Shown piece by piece: positions 60,301-64,000 of a stretch of DNA of 64,000 nt. The stretch comes from Blastococcus sp. TML/M2B (GTDB lineage: Bacteria; Actinomycetota; Actinomycetes; Mycobacteriales; Geodermatophilaceae), in assembly GCF_016612865.1 (NCBI RefSeq), contig NZ_JAENZZ010000002.1, positions 868,001 to 932,000 on the forward strand. The letters are read 5' to 3'. The stretch's first letter is position 1. The number at the start of each line of letters is the position of its first letter. The notes below the pieces were generated by a model, which did no database searches, was not told the origin of the DNA, and saw only the letters and a list, made by a program, of their open reading frames with translations. The translations under genes and the position numbers were made by a program.

Positions 60301-61586
60301 GCCGGGGTCTCCGTCCGGATGGGGGTGGGGTGCTGCGGGAGGTCGGGGGTGGCGACGAGGGTCGGGTCGTCGAGGACCGGCTCGAGCGCCACGTGCGCGC
60401 CGCCGCGCGCGGCGGCGGTGAAGCCGAGGGTGGAGAGGACGACGCGGGCACCGGCGAGGTCGGCGGCGAACACCCGCGCGCGCAGCTCGGCGGTCATCGT
60501 CGGCAGCAGGAACCGGCCCAGGACGGCGAAGTAGCCGCCGAGCAGCACGACCCGCGGGTTGACCAGGTTGATGAGCACGGCGGCGCCGGTGCCCAGGCCG
60601 GTGCCGACGGCGGCGAGGGCGTCGAGCGTGCGCCGGTCGCCGGCGTCGGCGCGGGCGGCGAGCTCGGCCAGCCGGGCCTCGAGGTCGCGGCCGGTGTCAC
60701 GCACCGGGTCGTCCGGGTCGGCGGCGGCGCGCAGCAGGGCGCCCAGCCCGACGACGGTCTCCCAGCACCCGCGCCGGCCGCAGCCGCAGGCGAGCGCGGG
60801 GTCGCCGAGCGGGGTGTGGCCGACCTCGCCGGAGAACCCGGAGGTTCCGCGGAGCAGCCGCCCGTCGACGACCAGCCCGCCCCCGACACCCACCTCGCCG
60901 GTCAGGTAGACGAGGTCGGGGGTGCCCGCCTCGGGACCGGTGGCCCACTCGGCGATGGCCGCGAGGTTGGCGTCGTTCTCCACGCGGACGGGGCACTCCG
61001 GGCGCAGGCGGGCGTTGAGCCCGGCGAGCACCGGGACGCCGCGCCAGCCGAGGTTGGGCGCGTCGGTGACGACGCCGTCGGCGCTGCGCACCAGTCCCGG
61101 GACGGCGACGGTGATCCCGACCGGGGTGGCGTCGCTGGTCCCCTCGACGGCCACCCGCACCAGCCGCGCGACCTCGTCGAGGGTGCGCTCGGCCCCGAGC
61201 GCGGGGACGTCGAGCGGCACCCGGTGCTCGAACCGGACCTCGCCGCGCAGGTCCAGCACGAGCACGGCCAGGTAGTCGACGTTGAGCTCGACGCCGATGC
61301 CGCAGACGCCGGTGCCGTCGAGGTGCACGGTCTGCCCGGGCCGGCCCACGGCGCCGCCGCGGTCGACGTCGCCCGGGGCGACCAGCCCGCGGTCGGCCAG
61401 CTCGGCGACCAGGCTGGAGACGGTGGCCTTGTTCAGGCCGGTGTCCGCGGCGATCCGGGCCCGGGAGCGGGGGCCGGCGTCGCGCAGCAGGCGCAGCACC
61501 CGGCCGAGGTTCCCCCGGCGGACGGCGGCCTGGTCGCTGGGCGTGGTCCGGACGGCGCTGCGCGGGCGCCCGGGGAGGTCGGACAC
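60297..61586 (-). CDS. xylR: ROK-family xylose regulator (XylR-like)
   Basis: A 429-residue regulator. The winged helix near residues 28-80 contains [22 protein letters not shown]. The ROK domain contains [10 protein letters not shown] and [13 protein letters not shown], plus the zinc site [11 protein letters not shown]. It is coupled to xylA (ATGA overlap) and divergent from xylB, the classic place of XylR. It should bind the intergenic region at about 61587-61688 and release it when xylose is present, as in other ROK repressors. Confidence 0.85.
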   Translation of the reverse strand: MSDLPGRPRSAVRTTPSDQAAVRRGNLGRVLRLLRDAGPRSRARIAADTGLNKATVSSLVAELADRGLVAPGDVDRGGAVGRPGQTVHLDGTGVCGIGVELNVDYLAVLVLDLRGEVRFEHRVPLDVPALGAERTLDEVARLVRVAVEGTSDATPVGITVAVPGLVRSADGVVTDAPNLGWRGVPVLAGLNARLRPECPVRVENDANLAAIAEWATGPEAGTPDLVYLTGEVGVGGGLVVDGRLLRGTSGFSGEVGHTPLGDPALACGCGRRGCWETVVGLGALLRAAADPDDPVRDTGRDLEARLAELAARADAGDRRTLDALAAVGTGLGTGAAVLINLVNPRVVLLGGYFAVLGRFLLPTMTAELRARVFAADLAGARVVLSTLGFTAAARGGAHVALEPVLDDPTLVATPDLPQHPTPIRTETPA

Positions 61587-61616
61587 GGATCTCCCTCCAC
61601 CACGCCCCGCGCTCTA

Positions 61617-61644
61617 TTCGTCGGGCCGGTCAACAAATTAGGCT
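61617..61644 (+). promoter_or_regulatory. Candidate xylB promoter and ROK-operator region
   Basis: TTCGTC (61617-61622) and TAGGCT (61639-61644) are 16 bases apart. The segment GTCAACAAATTAGGCTGAC (61629-61647) holds the only AT-rich block in the gap and a GTCA/TGAC inverted repeat, the probable XylR-like binding site. Confidence 0.5.
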
Positions 61645-61650
61645 GACGGC

Positions 61651-61692
61651 ATGGAGCGGTCAAGTTCACAGCGCGCGCGGTTCGGTCGATGA
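61651..61692 (+). promoter_or_regulatory. 13-codon upstream ORF overlapping the xylB start
   Basis: ATG (61651) through TGA (61690-61692) codes [13 protein letters not shown]. Its stop overlaps the xylB ATG at 61689 in an ATGA. Its ATG lies seven bases beyond the proposed -10, so it could be the 5' end of a leaderless transcript. Confidence 0.4.
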
Positions 61693-63119
61693 CGGCGACG
61701 CGGGTCCTCGTCGCCGGCGTCGACACCTCGACGCAGGCCTGCAAGGTCGTCGTCCGCGACGCCGCGACCGGCGAGCTGGTCCGGTCCGGCCGCGCGCCGC
61801 ACCCGCCCGGCACCGAGGTCGCCCCGCGCGCCTGGGAGGAGGCGTTCACCGCGGCGGCCGCTGCCGCCGGCGGGCTCGACGACGTCGCCGCGGTGGCGGT
61901 CGGCGGCCAGCAGCACGGCATGGTCTGCCTGGACGACGACGGCGAGGTGGTCCGCGACGCGCTGCTGTGGAACGACGTCCGCTCGGCCGGGGCCGCGCAC
62001 GACCTGGTGCTCGAGCTCGGCGACGGCGACGAGGCGGCCGGGCGGCGGGCGTGGGCCGACGCCGTCGGCTCGGTGCCGGTCGCCTCCTTCACCGCGACCA
62101 AGCTGCGCTGGCTGGCTGACGCCGAGCCGGCGCACGCCGACCGCACCGCCGCGGTCTGCCTGCCGCACGACTGGCTGACCTGGCGGCTCTCCGCGGACCG
62201 GGCGCTCGGCACGCTCACCACCGACCGGGGCGACGCCAGCGGCACCGGCTACTGGTCGGCGCGCACCGGCGGGTACCGCCTGGACCTGCTGGAGCGGGCG
62301 ATGCGCGGGCGCCGCCCGGCCGTGCCCCGGGTCGCCGGGCCCGCCGAGCAGGTCGGCACGGTCGCCGGCTCCGGCGCGCTGCTGGGTCCGGGCACCGGCG
62401 ACAACGCGGCCGCCGCGCTCGGGCTGGCCGCGCGGCCCGGCGACGTCGTCGTCTCCATCGGCACCTCGGGCGTGGTCTCCGCCGTCACCCCTACGGCGGT
62501 CGCCGACGTGACCGGCACCGTCGCCGGGTTCGCCGACGCGACCGGCAACCACCTGCCGCTGGTCGCCACCCTCAACGCCGCGCGGGTGCTCGATGCCGCC
62601 GCGACCCTGCTCGGCGTCGACCACGCCACACTCTCCGACCTCGCCCTGGCCGCGCCCTCCGGCGCCGACGGGCTGGTCCTCGTCCCCTACCTGGAGGGCG
62701 AGCGGACGCCGAACCTGCCGCACGCCACCGGCTCGGTGCACGGCCTCACCCTGCGCAGCTCGACGCCGGCCCACTTCGCGCGGGCGGCCGTCGAGGGCCT
62801 GCTGTGCGGGCTGGCCGACGGCATCGAGGCGGTCGTCGCGCAGGGCGTGGCCGTCGAGCGGGTGCTGCTCGTGGGAGGGGCGGCCCGCTCCCCCGCCGTC
62901 CAGCAGCTGGCGCCGGGCATCCTCGGCCGGCCGGTGCTGGTGCCGCCGCCGGGCGAGTACGTCGCCGACGGCGCGGCCCGCCAGGCGGCGTGGGTGCTGT
63001 CCGGCGCGGCCGGGCCGCCGGAGTGGGCGCAGCCGGGCCTGCAGGCGTTCGAGGCGCCGCCGGCCCCGGCCGTGCGGGAGCGGTACGCGGAGGTGCGCGG
63101 CCGGACCGACGGCCAGTAG
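61689..63119 (+). CDS. xylB: Xylulokinase
   Basis: Phosphorylates D-xylulose, feeding the pentose phosphate pathway. A 476-residue FGGY-family kinase: [11 protein letters not shown] near the start (phosphate-1), then [34 protein letters not shown], and the C-terminal [16 protein letters not shown]. The catalytic Asp lies in G-T-G-D-N-A. It is divergent from the ROK regulator and xylA, completing the xylose set. The ATG is coupled to a short upstream ORF. Confidence 0.9.
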   Translation: MTATRVLVAGVDTSTQACKVVVRDAATGELVRSGRAPHPPGTEVAPRAWEEAFTAAAAAAGGLDDVAAVAVGGQQHGMVCLDDDGEVVRDALLWNDVRSAGAAHDLVLELGDGDEAAGRRAWADAVGSVPVASFTATKLRWLADAEPAHADRTAAVCLPHDWLTWRLSADRALGTLTTDRGDASGTGYWSARTGGYRLDLLERAMRGRRPAVPRVAGPAEQVGTVAGSGALLGPGTGDNAAAALGLAARPGDVVVSIGTSGVVSAVTPTAVADVTGTVAGFADATGNHLPLVATLNAARVLDAAATLLGVDHATLSDLALAAPSGADGLVLVPYLEGERTPNLPHATGSVHGLTLRSSTPAHFARAAVEGLLCGLADGIEAVVAQGVAVERVLLVGGAARSPAVQQLAPGILGRPVLVPPPGEYVADGAARQAAWVLSGAAGPPEWAQPGLQAFEAPPAPAVRERYAEVRGRTDGQ

Positions 63120-63123
63120 GCGG

Positions 63124-63777
63124 TCAGCCGAGGCCGGCCAGGACGGCGGCCACCTCGGCGGGGTGGGACTGCGGCGTCATGTGCGCGGCGCCGGGCAGCT
63201 CGACCAGCCGGCCGTGCGTTGCGGTGGCCGCCAGCCGCGCAGCCCAGTCCCCCGGGCAGAGCGCGTCGCGGCTGCCGCGCACCACGACGACGGGCACGGC
63301 GATGCGGGCCAGCCGCGCCTCGATCCGGTCCGGCGAGGCCCGCCGCCACAGCGCGCGCATCGCCCTGGGTCCGGTGCGCGACCACTGGGCGAGGATCCGC
63401 GGCACCTCCGGCAGGGGCTCGCGCACCGCCGTCCGCAGCCAGGCCGGCACGAGCCCGCGCAGCCTGCGCAGCCGCGGGTCGGTCGTCGGCCCCAGCAGGA
63501 CGACGGCGGCGACCCGGGGATCGCGCTCGGCGACGGCGGCCACGACCTGGCAGCCCTGCGAGTGGCCGGCGAGCACCACCGGCCCCGGCCCCAGCCGTTC
63601 CCGCAGCCCGGCGGCGAGCAGTTCGAGCCCCGGCACGGGTTTCCGGCGGCCCATCCCGGGCAGGGGGACGACGTCCGCCGGCAGCGAGGCCGGCAACCGG
63701 CTCCGCACGCCCGCCCACGAGCGCTCGTCGAGCCCCAGACCGGGGACGACGACGATCCGGGTCGGCGCAGAGGTCAC
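63124..63777 (-). CDS. Alpha/beta hydrolase
   Basis: A 217-residue hydrolase fold: V-V-V-P-G-L-G-L-D-E-R-S-W, nucleophile in L-A-G-H-S-Q-G-C-Q, acid in R-G-S-R-D-A-L-C-P and histidine in P-G-A-A-H-M-T-P-Q-S-H. The triad is complete. The start codon is GTG. It is convergent with xylB (4 bases between stops) and probably unrelated to xylose use. Substrate unknown. Confidence 0.8.
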   Translation of the reverse strand: MTSAPTRIVVVPGLGLDERSWAGVRSRLPASLPADVVPLPGMGRRKPVPGLELLAAGLRERLGPGPVVLAGHSQGCQVVAAVAERDPRVAAVVLLGPTTDPRLRRLRGLVPAWLRTAVREPLPEVPRILAQWSRTGPRAMRALWRRASPDRIEARLARIAVPVVVVRGSRDALCPGDWAARLAATATHGRLVELPGAAHMTPQSHPAEVAAVLAGLG

Positions 63778-63891
63778 CCCGGCGGTCTACCCCCCGGGCC
63801 CGTGGACGGCCAGCCGGGCAGGTCGAGATGTGGTTCGGATCGCCCGGGGTCGCCCGGGGGCGGAGCCCGTCGGAGTGGGAGAATCGTGAGC

Positions 63892-64000
63892 ATGACGACA
63901 GCAGCGACGCGTGTCCCCGCCGGACGCGAGACCGACAGCGGGCGGCCGCGGGTCGTCATCATCGGCTCCGGCTTCGGCGGCCTGTTCGCCGCCCGGGCCC
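63892..64000 (+). CDS. NADH dehydrogenase-like (NDH-2) protein, 5' end only
   Basis: The first 36 codons of a gene that runs off the window. After a hydrophilic start (MTTAATRVPAGRETDSG), the sequence R-P-R-V-V-I-I-G-S-G-F-G-G-L-F-A-A-R-A is an FAD-binding Rossmann loop, as in type II NADH dehydrogenases. The ATG at 63892 was chosen; a GTG two codons earlier is also in frame and has GGGAG nearer it. Only the N-terminus can be assigned. Confidence 0.7.
   Translation, partial: MTTAATRVPAGRETDSGRPRVVIIGSGFGGLFAARA

Noticed and set aside
1-64000. Integrated phage, transposon, toxin-antitoxin or defence island
   Set aside because: No integrase, transposase, terminase, attachment repeats, restriction or CRISPR genes were seen, and GC and codon use are even across the window. 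The unusual pieces found are repeats and uncharacterised single genes.

Overview
The window is a very GC-rich chromosomal segment from an actinobacterium. Codon third positions are almost all G or C, GTG and TTG starts are common, and Shine-Dalgarno sites are of the GGAGG type. The gene content (a mycothiol-linked DinB-like protein, an actinobacterial HelD, a chaplin-like surface protein with an LAxTG sortase signal, paired FadE subunits, DUF1206 and DUF4407 proteins) fits Geodermatophilaceae (Geodermatophilus, Blastococcus, Modestobacter). That placement is inferred from content, not from a search. I saw no rRNA, tRNA, CRISPR array, transposase or phage gene.

Layout. 1-9 kb: a crotonase-like protein, an unknown helical protein, an MFS exporter, a chaplin-repeat wall protein beside a Pro/Ala/Val-rich secreted protein, and a membrane GGDEF-EAL protein. 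9-14 kb: a two-domain dimeric-barrel protein, a short-chain amide operon (FmdB-like zinc ribbon, AmiS/UreI channel, acetamidase/formamidase), a degenerate Nudix protein and a membrane-anchored hypothetical. 14-18.5 kb: a DUF4407 protein, a hypothetical (possibly DUF6308) gene coupled to an AlkD-like repair gene, and small proteins. 18.6-26 kb: acyl-CoA ligase, glutathionyl-hydroquinone-reductase-like protein, two tandem thioesterase-fold paralogues, a second two-domain barrel protein and a translationally coupled pair of acyl-CoA dehydrogenases. 26-31 kb: an RsbQ/RsbP-like energy-stress pair, a hemerythrin protein, a 48-residue zinc ribbon and a hydrolase. 31-42 kb: HelD, membrane proteins, FabG plus thiolase, a STAS protein, a sacsin-like ATPase and an RsbW-like ATPase. 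42-51 kb: coupled ALDH and GMC oxidoreductase, a divergent AraC regulator and DinB-like gene, an MFS protein, a DEAD-box helicase and small proteins. 51-64 kb: a sugar region, with a reverse-strand operon of ABC ATPase, permease, binding protein, Gfo/Idh oxidoreductase and TIM-barrel isomerase, a ROK regulator, a second ROK regulator coupled to xylose isomerase, and a divergent xylulokinase, then a hydrolase and the start of an NADH dehydrogenase-like gene.

The clearest joint functions are the xylose/pentose region (uptake, isomerisation, phosphorylation, two ROK regulators), the amide operon (entry then hydrolysis to ammonia), and the stress-signalling pieces (RsbQ, RsbP, STAS, RsbW-like).

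Two window-wide features stand out. Nine genes that otherwise look intact are broken by a single small indel, nearly always one extra base, which points to sequence error more than to decay. A dispersed intergenic element (two competing copies of a 5' arm, one 3' arm, then a 17-27 nt palindrome) occurs three times, near 26.0, 50.35 and 51.4 kb.
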